Assembly (NCBI GenBank): GCA_963457665.1
Contig: OY735206.1
Span: forward strand, 24,901,710-24,965,709
Length of the DNA stretch: 64,000 nt
From: Thysanoteuthis rhombus
Lineage: Eukaryota; Mollusca; Cephalopoda; Oegopsida; Thysanoteuthidae
Direction: 5' to 3'
A program made the translations under genes and the position numbers. Below, in pieces: positions 50,715-62,164 of this stretch. Numbering within the stretch: the stretch's first letter is position 1; every line of letters begins with the position of its first letter. The notes beneath the pieces are model-generated. The model was not told the origin of the DNA. It was given only the letters and a program-made list of their open reading frames with translations, and did not search any database.

Positions 50715-51245
50715 CTGTCAACAACAACAAAAATCCGGTCACTTACACGTCAGCATAGGTTTTTTCACTTTTCAAGTGCGTTTGGTTGTCCATTCATCTA
50801 TACGTTTGTCCATTGACCTGTCTATTGATATGTCTGTATATGCATCTAACAACTTATCTACATGTTGTGCGTACAGGTCACGTCAAAAAGGCTAGAGGAC
50901 TGACACTTGATGATGCTTCTCATAGAAGGGGGGGCAAATGTCTATATTAATTCATGCTAAATTTCCCCTTAATCTGTGTCCAACGACTGATCATCGCCTA
51001 GCAATAGGCAAAAGAAGGAACTTAGTCACTGATCTCCCGCAGTTTTCAATTTCTAATTTTTCAACCTCAGCACAACATGCTGTCAAAAGACGTGGGTGTC
51101 GTGACACTTGCTTTTGAATGACTAACGATGTTGGTTTCTGGTTTTCCTAATTTGTCATTGAAAATTGACGCAGGGTTAAAAATCGTGACTGATTAAATTC
51201 AACGTCACACTGGCAGTGTCTCTCGTCTGATATGAGATGGAACAG
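50715..51245 (+). repeat. repeat A, copy 2 of an adjacent pair
   Basis: Left end ACTGTCAACAACAACAAAAA and GTCAGCATAGGTTTTTTCAC. Middle TTCATGCTAAATTTCCCCTT, then CTGTGTCCAACGACTGATCA and CCTAGCAATAGGCAAAAGAA. Right end AACATGCTGTCAAAAGACGT followed by GGGTGTCGTGACACTTGCTT. The shared extension is AAAATCGTGACTGATTAAAT and CTGATATGAGATGG. It lies head-to-tail with the preceding copy. Confidence 0.75.
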
Positions 51246-53619
51246 CTCCTTGATTATGCCTTTGAAAAGGTGTTACTGCTGTATTGAAGTATCTATATAT
51301 TAGTGTTTATATTTATAACTATGTGTGGATGTTGCAAGAGGCAAGACACACTGATGAGTAAATGAACTTACTAAAAAAAGTTATCAAACCCAGTACGGCA
51401 AATTAAAGTCATTTTTCGAAGTTTATCAGCATGACATTTTCCATCTCTACCAACGATTAGGATATGTAAATAAGGAGATTTATTCCCAGTAGTTAATCTG
51501 CTATGCACCAAAAGTAGCCTAAGCTTTGAAGATCCTCATTTTCAAGGGCCCCTTTGCTAGATGCTTCTAAACCACAAATTCTGATGCAATGATTTTACAC
51601 TTGCTTTATTACTACGATGCAATACCACATTCAGTTTTTATGAATTAAATCTGTTTTAAAATCAGCAATTTTGACCTATTATAACTTTTTTTCCCAACTG
51701 AAGCCCTTGTTACTACTGAAAGATCAATACAAGAAAAAAGAATACTCTCAATGATGATATTCATTAACTTAGGAAGTATAAAATGTATATCTTAAAATAT
51801 TTCTGAATATTTTCTGTTTTTGAGGCCTTTTCCTAATATATACTGCAGGTTACATAAAAGTGTTATCAGGTCTTATTTGGCCAACCACACAGTAGACAAA
51901 GATATAATACGCCAGGATTTTTTTTTTTTATTTATAATAACATTTCTCCGAAAGAAAACTTACCTAGATTAATACAATGTTGATAGATGTCTACGATATA
52001 AATAAAAGCAAACATGATTAATAAATGGATATCTTTTGTGCTCTTCACCGGTAGTGGACAGGAGTTTATTCGATGGAGAAATACTTTCGTCTGGCCAACT
52101 TGGACATCTTTTAACCTCTTTGGCCACTCACCAGTGTTGCAGTGTTGGCAGAAATTGAATTAAGAGGCGAGACTAATTAAATTAATTGATCAGCTAGACA
52201 ATTGGTTCGGATACGAAATATGCTTTGTCTATTTCTGATTAAAGCTATAATTCACACAGATACATCCTCAGCAGCAGTCACCATCATCATCATCAGCTGT
52301 CTCCACCATAATTCTATTGAGGAACAAAGACACTTACAAGCCCTTGCTATGAAAACAATGACAGTGCTAACCTCTGCATTGTCTAACACTGTAAAAGGGT
52401 TTCTTTTAACCTTAACAGAGAAATTATTTCGTCGAAAAAATCGTCAATTCAGGTTTCTTATTATTTGTTGTGGCCTTTATCTTAACATTCAGTTGTTATC
52501 CATCCCAACTCTTAATCGGACCGTTATCCTACGGTAACGATTAAACAGCACAATCTGGGAATAACAAGCAGGTACACGGTGAGAAACAAATCCACGGTCT
52601 CACGCCAGAGGCACCCAGAACACGCCCAGCTGCTTTCAACCATTCAGCCAAGGGAACCTTTTATTTCAATGGAAGCTGATTTTGATTTAGATAAAGCGGC
52701 CTAGCATGTGCCAAACCCCGTCTGGCTGGAGAGTGTGGTTTCAGTTCTTACCATGGATTTGCTCCTTTACCCCATCCACACCGTTTAATTATTACTGTCC
52801 GATTTCATGATTCAACTGAAAATCAACATAGAGTGAAGGTGATTAGTAAAAATTGATTATGATTCAATTCATTGGTTTGTCTCGGTGTAAATTTTAAAGA
52901 AATACGATAAACATTACTTTTAAAAAAACTAACACATTTATGTTTCACAAATTAGCGCAATATTTTCGAAGTTGATTTGCATAACTTTTTTTCGGTTTAC
53001 CTACTGACTTTTCTATCTCAACTCTTCTACTGCATTTGCTATCTTCACGGTACTAACATGTCCATCTTTTGCACAAATTTTATCTTTACTATTAGTCTCT
53101 TATTCATTTGTATATATTTTAGTTTGGGTTATCTTCTGATTTATGCTGATCTTAGTCATTGTTTTAGCATTGTTTGTAACGTTGTTCTTCGTATCGCACT
53201 TTTGTGTTATCATGGGTTTGTTTCCAATTGATTTAGTTCCCAGGTTTCATGTCAAAATTCTTAGCTGGTTTTATCCATGCATTGTACACACTGCATATCA
53301 AACACACAACATTGTATATCAAACATACAAATACGATGCACGTTATTTTCTTAATGTAAATGTTTTTATTTACAGTTAAACATCAGGTTATGAAAGTTTA
53401 CTTCACGCCATCCACCTTTGAAACATGTCAGTGAGCATCTGTACTTAGCATCAAATTACGTTGTGCATCCGCAAGTAAATTCTATCAAAACGTATCTAAA
53501 CTCCTAGCATAGAAATGACAGACAAAGACAATGGATGTTTGGGATTTTAGTAATGCTAAAAAGATGTTCCATATGAATTAATGGCAATTATTCATTTCAC
53601 CAACTGAATCAAAAAATCA
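51246..53619. other. unassigned DNA
   Basis: The frame at 52202-52537 (111 residues, start Met, hydrophobic and Thr-rich) is the longest plus-strand one here but shows no motif. Sequence at 52540-52760 is less AT-rich without a recognised match. The rest is AT-rich and empty as far as I can see. Confidence 0.45.
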
Positions 53620-54532
53620 CCGGATGAAAACCAACCATGAGAGCAATCTGGCTTTAGAACAAGGTACTCGACCAGAAAAGGCATCAGAATATGAACAACC
53701 GCTTGCTGTAGCATTTATAGACTTTAAAACTGCCTTCGACTCAGTGGAGGTTCCTTGTGTCAGATTCGCAAACGACCTTGACCTTCCTACAGAGAACCTA
53801 CATGACTTCCAACTAATGCTAAATGAACTAAACAAAGAGTACGAAAGTCGGCCTACATATTAACGTCGGAAGATCATCTGCAACAACCACATCGGAAAAA
53901 AAACCCTTAAGATCGAAATCAAGGACAGACAATTGGAGAAAGTAGATCACTATATCTACCATAGACAACAAATCTTCAGAAGACCCTCAAAAGATGAAGA
54001 AATCAAACTAAGAATCACCCTAGTATGACAAGCCTTTGGCAGGGCAAGTGCAACCTTCAAACACAAGGAGATCTCATTAATACTATGAAGAAGGGTGTAC
54101 AACTAATTTATCCTCCCAAAAGTCACCTATTGAACTGAAATATGGAACCTAACCAAGAAACAGATCCGCCAATTGAGAACCACGCAACGTGCACGCAAAA
54201 GGAACATGTTGAACCTCACATGGAGAGACCAAAAGACAGCTCAGTACGTCCGAGAGAAGACAGGAGTCAGGGACATGATAGAATACTTTAGAAATTCTCA
54301 AATGGCCATGTTGCAAGGATGGCAGACAACCGATGGGCATCGTGAATCACGGCATGGATCCCAAGAAATCATATGCGCAACCAAGGCCGTTGGAGTATCA
54401 GACGGAGAGACAAGGTAAACACATTCGGAAAGTATTTGGTCCATGATTGAAAAGAGTGGCGAATCTTGGGGGAGGTCGATATCTAATTACGGACGTTAAA
54501 AGAATAATGATGATGATGATGATGATGATGAT
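53620..54532 (+). mobile_element. LINE 3' half with internal deletion and GAT tail
   Basis: The frame at 53624-53863 reads EYEQPLAVAFIDFKTAFDSV, the RT FVDYEKAFDSVE motif, then jumps to VRFANDLDLPTENLHDFQL followed by MLNELNKE, the RFADDIxLxxENxxxLQxMLNELNxE motif. About 100 residues normally between them are missing, and the catalytic DD reads ND. Further on: AFGRASATFKHKEISL, EIWNLTKKQIRQLRTTQRAR, MLNLTWRDQKTAQYVREKTG and VRDMIEYFRN. WRILGEVD near 54455 and the (GAT)n tail at 54506-54531 complete it. Relative to a ~1000-residue ORF2 only the 3' third remains, with several frameshifts. It is the best template here for the C-terminus. Confidence 0.9.
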
Positions 54533-54667
54533 TTATTCACTTACGTCATCTTAGCTTACGAAAGTTTTTATTGGAACTTAATCCTCTATTTAGAAAGTAA
54601 AATCTGTATCTATCTGGCATAGGGAGGATAGAATTTTCTTGTTCGGCTCTAAACTAAAGAGAAGAAC

Positions 54668-54765
54668 GCTATGATCCATTTGCATCCACGTTTGTCTTGA
54701 AAATTGAGATTTTTAATGACTCAACAGAAAACGAGTGGATAAAACTGATATTTTTCTTTAGTTAA

Positions 54766-54794
<29 letters not shown>
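54668..54794 (+). repeat. short repeat ending in (TA)n, copy 1
   Basis: CACGTTTGTCTTGAAAATTG, ATTTTTAATGACTCAACAGA and AAACGAGTGGATAAAACTGA followed by TTTTTCTTTAGTTAAGATAT run directly into (TA)n (54769-54794). The same ~110 bases precede a (TA)n at 57.4-57.6 kb. The interval 54795-55029 holds nothing more. Confidence 0.8.
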
Positions 54795-54796
<2 letters not shown>

Positions 54797-55029
54797 AATA
54801 TACATATGTTAGTGTTATGTGTGTGTGCGAATGAGATAGAAAAGAGAGATTTGGTGTGAGTGTATCAACCAACAGATGAGTCGATAGTAATCAACAGATG
54901 AAAAGACATTTGTATGTCTTCTAATGAATTCAAATAAGCACAATAATAAGTATAGATTCATAACTTTGAAGGGTATTTCTATATATCAGTCGGTACAGTA
55001 AAGTGCCTTTTTTGCATATGTTATCATTC

Positions 55030-55350
55030 CAGCCATTATGAATCCAATGCTTTCAAAAGTTGTTTCCCTTCTCATTCCATGTCGACTGTATCGTATAACA
55101 CCTGCAAGCCTTTCCACCACATTATTCAATCCGATATCATCCTGTTCATCTTCAGGGCGACCACTTGTTAACTTTTTGCGCCATCTGTTATACTTACTTC
55201 TTGCTAGATGATTAGCATATCTCCATTTTGACTCGTCACTATTTTATGATATAATCTACATTTAGTTAGTCTGACCCAATTTGATATGTTTCTATTTCTT
55301 AGTGTTATTATTTTCATCGCTCTTTTCCTCATAATCACATAACTAGATTG
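55030..55350 (-). mobile_element. probable LINE C-terminal fragment
   Basis: On the minus strand, 55241 downward gives DESKWRYANHLARSKYNRWR followed by KKLTSGRPEDEQDDI and VVERLAGVIRYSR. LINE C-termini of the RTE-like type read KWxxAGHxARxxDNRWTxKxTEWxPR...GRPxxRWxDDIxxVAG, so the order is right but the middle is shortened. It is more diverged from the GAT-tailed copies and may be another family. The 73-residue minus frame at 55404-55625 lies upstream and is unassigned. Confidence 0.5.
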
Positions 55351-55868
55351 AAATTTCATAGCACTGTACAATTCTTGTCTACAAGTAAATCACTTTGATT
55401 CCGTTATCCTGTACGTGCAACCAAATCTACCTTCATTCCCTCCCCCATGTCACGGTGCAGGGTCACTGATGCACCGTAGAATATTTTCATCATGGGTGTT
55501 CCAAGGGTGTGATAGCCTGATTGAACACATTCTTTCGAGGGTCTGTTTGGAATCAGAGTAGACCATCTTCTAGATGCGTCGAGTACTGTAGCTAGCGAAC
55601 TCAATCTACTCAACCATTTATACATGTCTGGATAGGGGTAACTGGATAATTTCCTTTCCTTAATGGCACTAACAAATGGTAAGCGCCCGCTCTGTCAGTC
55701 AGTGTTCTAACTCGGACTGCTACTACCATTTTCTATGCGATAAACACGGCCATGATTCTTTCAAGCATTAGAACTATGATTTTGGAGATATTTTAGAATG
55801 ACTGTTTATCTGATAAAAAATCTGAAAGCCTTACACTTGAAAAGAAAGGTATATGCGTACCGACCCCC

Positions 55869-55946
55869 GTACACACACACACACACACACACGCATACAC
55901 TCTCTCTCTTTCTCTCCCTCCCTCTCTCTGTCTCTCTGTCTCTCCT

Positions 55947-56013
<67 letters not shown>

Positions 56014-56384
56014 AAACAGACATAATCACACATGTATGCGAAGGCCCACATATACATGCACACACAATCATATACACGCACTAACACACATCCTCATGTG
56101 CACAATCCTACATACTCACAGGTACATGATAAGACACATACGTACACGAACACTTATACAAACTAAAAAAACTCACACACAAACACGCACACACACACAC
56201 GCACACACGCACATACACGGTAAGAAACAAGACACCAAAATCTGTAAACGCCCATTTCCACATGCACGCACTCAATTACATCTGCACACAAGATCATACA
56301 CAACCACACTTTTCGTACATATACCTACTGACAGATGCATGCTTTCCCACATATACTCTCACTGAAAACCAGTCGCATACACGT

Positions 56385-56463
<79 letters not shown>

Positions 56464-56640
56464 TTTCATACATATACACATTTTTGTATGGTTACTTACA
56501 CACTCATGCACCGTCTATCACTCGTACACAACAACACATTTACACACAGATACACCACATATAGCAAAAACACACATACGCAAACACATACACATGCACA
56601 AATACATACGCACACACCCATCACCACCACCACCTACATA
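55869..56640. repeat. microsatellite cluster and AC-rich tract
   Basis: (CA)n at 55869-55891, CT-rich with (CT)n to about 55979, (TA)n to 56011, then degenerate AC-rich DNA (ACACACGCACACACGCACAT type) to 56640. The AC-rich part is split by (CA)n(TA)n at about 56385-56462. The frames of up to 170 residues across it are Thr/His- or Cys/Val-rich artefacts. Confidence 0.95.
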
Positions 56641-57019
56641 ACCCACAAGGCAATCTTTCAGTGTCGTCATTTGCTCTTTGCAGGAATTCTCTGTCTATTC
56701 ACGCGAAAATGGATTTCTTTGTTTCGATCAAAAGAAACTTTACATTCAAAAGTGCTTTCCATTAACGTGTTTCATAGAAATTCACACGAGCAAAAATAAT
56801 AAGATGAAAGAGATCAGTCTATCCGATAATCTAAAATATCTTTCGGTTGAATTTACAGCAGTTGAGTCAATAAAACATTTATTTTCTAAGTATTTGTATA
56901 TTCCCCCAACTGCGTAGTTTTAAGCACACAATTGTACATTGGAACATGTTAATGTGTGAAGTTAGTTCAAAATCTTTGCATTTCTGGATACATGTAAATT
57001 TCTTCACATACCCCCCCCA

Positions 57020-57075
<56 letters not shown>
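56641..57075. repeat. unassigned DNA ending in poly-C and (CA)n
   Basis: A C-run (57011-57018) is followed by (CA)n at about 57021-57075. The frame at 56678-56917 (79 residues) has no recognised motif. Confidence 0.8.
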
Positions 57076-57076
<1 letters not shown>

Positions 57077-57204
57077 ACATAGACACACACACTCACACAC
57101 ACGTGAATTTCATTCTTTTGCGTTCTGTTCGTCATAAAATGCACATTAGCAAACAAAGATGCAAAGATATTTTGACAGTGAATTCAGTAACTCATTGAAC
57201 TGGA

Positions 57205-57300
57205 GGTAAAGATGTGATTGCTGTAATGGTTAATGATGCGGAAGAACGACTCGGGGAGCTGAGATCAAATCGATAAACTTTAAACAGATGAATCCATCTC
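57205..57300 (+). mobile_element. possible tRNA-derived SINE head
   Basis: GCTGTAATGGTTAATGATGC resembles a tRNA A-box (TxGCxxAxTGGTTAAxxxxC). About 25 bases later CTCGGGGAGCTGAGATCAAA and TCGATA resemble the anticodon arm and a weakened B-box (GGTTCGAATC). Spacing suits a tRNA-like head, but no second copy was found in this window. Confidence 0.35.
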
Positions 57301-57377
57301 TTATTCCTGAGCTATGGGGCAAATGGGATATATATGTATAGTCGACAAAGCTTCAAAGCTTTAAACCCTAAACATCA

Positions 57378-57409
<32 letters not shown>

Positions 57410-57437
57410 GTTTTTGTTTGTTTGTTGTTTTTTTTTG

Positions 57438-57538
57438 CTACAATGATCCTTTTACATTCACGTTTGTCTCGAAAATTGAGATTTCTAATGACTCAACAGA
57501 AAACGAGTGGAAGAAAGTAATATTTTTTTCTTTAGTTA

Positions 57539-57592
<54 letters not shown>
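57438..57592 (+). repeat. short repeat ending in (TA)n, copy 2
   Basis: CACGTTTGTCTCGAAAATTG, ATTTCTAATGACTCAACAGA and AAACGAGTGGAAGAAAGTAA, then TTTTTTTCTTTAGTTAGGAT and (TA)n to 57592. Close to the copy at 54668 (roughly nine bases in ten agree by eye). Another (TA)n lies just upstream at 57379-57405. Confidence 0.8.
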
Positions 57593-57595
<3 letters not shown>

Positions 57596-58249
57596 TTTTT
57601 TTTTTTACTAGCGAATAATTTTATGATTTTAACGATGAAAAAATGTCCAATCTCATCTCTTCGCTATCAACAGTCTGTTGGCGTTCATTTCCCGGCCCCT
57701 TTGGAAATTTAGTCCATGGTTTTATTTTTATTCATGGACCCATGTAAAATGCAAGTGCACACCGGTGTCAATCAAGGAGAAGTAAAGTTTGGATTCGAAA
57801 CCACCTCACCAGAGGATAATTGCAACAGGTGTATTCAATTAGCCTCTACCTTTCAAAAACAAGAATGGCCTTTATCCGACGGTGAACTGGAAACGTCTCT
57901 TACGTGTTGGCCTGTATTAAAATAGACTACTATTTGTAAATAACAATAATCATTAAACTAGAAATGTGTACACGACGTTCACAATTTTATAGCCGGGCAG
58001 TTTTTTCTGAATGACTCGACATGAGTCAATACAGTCAATAATTTGAAATATCTACATTAATTCAAACGAATTTCTCAAAATATGCTTTCTCATTATAACT
58101 CACACGGAAGCTCTCACTAGTGACTGTTGACGTTTAGTACTCAATGGTATCAAACTAAATGCCCTAAAACCGTTGTCAGCATAGGTATAACTGTAATATG
58201 GATAAATATCTCCCTGGATTAATGATAATCGGAAATCATCTCATATGTA
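57593..58249. other. unassigned DNA
   Basis: The frame at 57716-57925 (69 residues) shows no family motif. A small fragment like the repeat A left end (CCGTTGTCAGCATAGGT near 58170) may be present but is too short to annotate. Confidence 0.4.
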
Positions 58250-58690
58250 TTACAATCGATATGTCCTGCTACTTAATTCTCTAGACTTTGGCTTCATAGA
58301 TACTAGGCTATTGACACAAGGCGATTGTCCAGAGGCAAATATCCATGGGAATATTGTCCTGAATCCTCTTCGATATTCCAGAACTCTCGTCAATATTTTC
58401 AGCAACGCTGTCGTCTGGATGATTTTGATTCCACCTCGGTTGTCTATGTCTCTTCCCAGTTTTTCACTTTTGTTTTCAGGGATTATTCCGAGTTCTCCAT
58501 ATACAATCGACACAACACTCACCTTCATATTGCCTAATTTCTCGAGGAGTTTCATAATTATTCATCTTTTCATTTTCTATTGAATTCACACCATTGTCGT
58601 CTGGCCTCAATTGGGTGAAACTAGCGAAACACAATGTCCAAGTGACTGTTTTTTTTTTAAGATCAAATAAGAAATTCAAGAGAAAATTGG
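58250..58690 (-). mobile_element. retroelement C-terminal domain fragment (TVVPVVxGALG type)
   Basis: The minus-strand frame 58250-58555 reads MKVSVVSIVYGELGIIPENK, then GGIKIIQTTALLKILTRVLE. Upstream in another frame comes NSIENEKMNNYETPREIR. Retroelement polyproteins of many invertebrates carry this order after the RT: KExEKxxxYxDLxxEIxRMWxVKxxVVPxVxGALGxxxKxL, then RxxxIQxTALLxxARILRRVLE. It looks like the C-terminus of such an element with one frameshift. The RT itself is not present. Confidence 0.75.
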
Positions 58691-59421
58691 AAAATGATTC
58701 TCACTGACTTTACCACTACTTATCCCAATATTTTGAATGTGTGTCTATTGCATGAACGAACAGTACTTTGACGCTTTGAAAACATTGTAAGATCAGCCAT
58801 CTAAAAGATAAGTGAGGAAAGTCAGATCAGCTACGTTTACATCGTGTCAGATATTGTTCTTTGGTTCTATGTGATTCAAGAGTAACGAAGAGTTTTCATG
58901 TATGTGTTCAATAATCGGACTTGTGAAACCATGCTTAAGATGTTTCAGGATTGTGGATCAATAATCAAATCCATAACATTCATCATTTTATTTGATGATA
59001 ATCATCAATAAATTGAGTTTCTCAGATTAATAGACATGTACCATATCGTGTCTCCGAATGTCTTTCTTTCCCTCTCTCAAGGTTTGAGGCAACTATATTA
59101 TGATGATACTATGTTGATGCATGTTCCATTTCACGTGTGCATTCACCAGTGCATATTAGCACACGTTACTTACCTAAACTTCCATTCATCACTATAACTG
59201 AAAAAGGGTATCTTATTATGTTTTGTTCAATCAGCATTCTAATAATCTTACATCATATTGAGTGAGATGCTTTAGGGGATTCGGTATGCAATGATGATTA
59301 AGAAAAAAACCTCATTCTAATCATTCACTTATTGAATATCCCTAAAACTTGCCCCGATAATTCAGAAGTGCTTCTTGTTGTTAACACTCTCTCCCTCTCC
59401 CTGTCTCTCTCTCTCCCTATA

Positions 59422-59464
<43 letters not shown>
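58691..59464. repeat. unassigned DNA ending in (CT)n(TA)n
   Basis: A CTCTCCCTCTCCCTGTCTCT stretch (59386-59416) passes into imperfect (TA)n to about 59462. Nothing else is recognised. Confidence 0.6.
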
Positions 59465-59466
<2 letters not shown>

Positions 59467-60240
59467 TGTGAATCAGCGTTGCCAGTCTTTTTGATCATCA
59501 TTTCGACTTGTCGTGAAGAATATATACGTGATACATTAGATTAGGGTTTAAATTAAAGTCTGATAACTGTTTTTGATTCTAAGATCTTATTTACCACATC
59601 ACTTATCTCCATTTTCTTTTTGGCCTATTAGAAATTAAATCTCCCTGATATGATCTACTACGGTAATCCATTACATTACATTAAAGTAAATTTGAAACAT
59701 TTCCAATAACCGTTGGAGCACATACATCCATCATTTTTTCTAAATTTTCCAGTGAATTTATGTATCAATGAAATAGAGTTAAAGCGCTAAAAACTTCAAT
59801 CAATATATCTTGTCGTGTAAGGAGAAAAAATCTAACCCTGCACCAAAAAAGATGTTGATTTTACAATGTATGTTAAGCCTGAATTGGTCCATCAATGTTT
59901 GTCCAGTAGCGTTCACACTTGTGTTTTTGTAAGCTTTTTTAATTTAGACATTTCAGTGATCTTCACCCAACAAATGGTGAGAAAATCAATATATTTTAAA
60001 TGTTTTGATTAATCACCTTTGACACACCATGTTGCCAAAAGACATTGGTCCTGCGATAATATCTATTGAGTTAATAACGAGGTCCCTTATATGTTACGGA
60101 AAATTGTGATGTTTGATGAATTAAGTTAAAAAAATCAAGCTTTGTCAGTAACTAAATGGTTGATTGTTTTGTAATACCAGCTAATGTAAAACAGAAGGCA
60201 AAGAGAGTAGTTTTTCAGTTAATGTAGGTCTGTGTACCAC
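59465..60240 (+). repeat. duplicated block, copy 1, including repeat A right part
   Basis: Ordered matches with 62620-63250: AATCAGCGTTGCCAGTCTTT and CGACTTGTCGTGAAGAATAT near the start, TAAAGTCTGATAACTG, then GTATGTTAAGCCTGAATTGG with TCCATCAATGTTTGTCCAGT, CACCATGTTGCCAAAAGACA, and GTCAGTAACTAAATGGTTGA. From 59860 on, the middle and right end of repeat A are included (CATTGGTCCTGCGATAATAT, CTATTGAGTTAATAACGAGG). It starts immediately after a (TA)n, as copy 2 follows a TA/GA tract. Confidence 0.65.
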
Positions 60241-60649
60241 CGGTCCTCTTTACATGACAGACATATCAAACGAGTAACATAGATACAGTGCCAAAAAATG
60301 GCATGAATGGAAAATGATGGAAATACAGTATCGAAAGAGTGAAGCACAATTGAAAATATACTTAATTTTGTGGAATAACTGTTGAAAATTACGATTAATA
60401 ATTTTCTTTGAATTCGTACAAAAATATTAAAATAGTAATTCAGGAGCGTTTCAGATTTTCATGTTGGTACGGTGTTATTCCAGTCACTCATTTGTGATAT
60501 ACACCTGATTAAACATCCATAACTCCTTTTACGCTACTGAGCCATATTCACATTTTTAATTGTCATGCTTTCCAATCTATCAACAATTTGGGTTTAATGT
60601 ATCATGAGTATTTATAGATCCTAATAAATGATTACTTCAAAATTGTTGG

Positions 60650-60900
60650 AAAGCAGACTCAGAGACTCGGATTTGAACACACCAATCAAATTCATAAATG
60701 TTGTAATTGGTGACGTACACTCGTCAATGTTCTTATGTTCTCCAAAATATTCTAACTATTCTAAAAATGCTCTTATTTGGATGATTTTGATCCTTGATCG
60801 AATCTCCAGTTCTCAAAAACGATTGATCTAGTTTGCTGTTCACTGATTGTCCCTCTGCTTCAATACGCAACATGCTACCGATCCCATGTGATCTGAACAG
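60650..60900 (-). mobile_element. retroelement C-terminal fragment (same type as 58.3 kb)
   Basis: On the minus strand ELEIRSRIKIIQIRAFLE followed after a stop by LEYFGEHKN matches the LEIRGRIKTIQTTALLRxARILRRVLE block of this protein type and parallels GGIKIIQTTALLKILTRVLE at 58.3 kb. The surrounding 67-residue frame on the same strand (60733-60936) is in another register. It is more decayed than the 58.3-kb copy. Confidence 0.6.
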
Positions 60901-60990
60901 TTTCGGAAACGCATATAATCGATAGAAGTTGATCACCTTAATACTGTCTCCTTTATCACCCTTTTTTATAGTTAAACAGAATGACTCAGT

Positions 60991-60992
<2 letters not shown>

Positions 60993-61052
<60 letters not shown>
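60993..61052. repeat. (TA)n(TG)n microsatellite
   Basis: (TA)n to about 61030 followed by (TG)n to 61052. Confidence 0.95.
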
Positions 61053-61054
<2 letters not shown>

Positions 61055-62164
61055 CATCCAGGGACAGCTGTGTCTTTGTATCACAACTCTTTAGTGTAGC
61101 TATAGACTTATTATCCTGTCAAGCACCGCTTAGTGGAGTCAAAACCTTACCCCCAGACTCAGAGGCAGATGCTCCACCCCTGTCCTACGCAGAACTGGAC
61201 CGAATTAAGCGATTTATGTTGTTAAATTTATTTATACGTCTATCAGAGTTATAAAGCGTGGATTAACGTTTTGAACCTATATTTTCGATCCACCATGAAG
61301 GATCTCCGATGCTCTAGGTTGCAACTTTGAATTATTTGGGGTACCTAGGGGATTTACCTTTCCATGTATTAAGATCCAGTATGGTAAATGCAAAATGCAC
61401 TAAAGCGAATTCGAAAATTTTCCGGTAATTGTCTAGGCCAAATCATTAATCGCTGTTGTTAATCATCTTATGCTTAGGCCAAATCGCGTTTGTTGAGTGA
61501 CGTTGTGCTCTGCCAGTACCTATATGGATAAACGTCTAGGAATAGCAAGCTCGTTGAGCAGGTAGGATAATGTAGGCAGCCATTTGTGTCAATCTCCTTT
61601 ATCCATCGGAGGAGGAGACCGCTCTTCACGCTACGCTCAACAACGCACGCTGGAACTCCTTGCTTCCCTACCCTAATTTTGAGCATCATTAATTGAAGTT
61701 CATTAATCTTTTTTTGTCTGGTTTGAGTATAATTGGTGCTGTCTCAATATTCCAGAGAGATAACCTCTGGTTTAGGGATGAGAAAGTTATTAAACCTGAC
61801 CCTGACCGACACCTGGTTGGTAAGAGTCTCTACAATAATTAACGTCAGGAGAAAAAATGTTTAGAATTTAACGATGACAATTTCAAGTATCTATTCATTG
61901 GACGTCATATTTGGATGAGGAAAAAAAAGCTGCGGAATAGAAAAGAGTCAAGCGGGGTTTAGATGAAAACATGGTGTTTGTCAGCAAGTGATTTTTAGAA
62001 CCTTAATCAATTAGATTGCGGACAGTTGCCCTTGTGTGAAGGCATGTTTGGCCTTTAGGCTTAGTTTTGCTCAAAAGTCCAGTCACCGTTGTTTATGGAT
62101 ATGTAAGATCCTCCCTGATTTATTATCTGTTTTCTCCTCTCACTCTCATTCTCGCTCTGCCTTT
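61053..62164. other. unassigned, partly GC-richer DNA
   Basis: 61060-61250 and 61500-61680 are less AT-rich. The 73-residue plus frame (61033-61254) and 71-residue minus frame (61474-61689) have no motif I recognise. Confidence 0.4.

Noticed and set aside
52202..52537. A 111-residue frame as a host gene
   Set aside because: No recognisable domain or splice context, and hydrophobic bias expected from T-rich sequence. Kept as unassigned.
55853..56799. Long Thr/His-rich frames of 154-170 residues
   Set aside because: They are produced by ACACAC-type sequence lacking stop codons.
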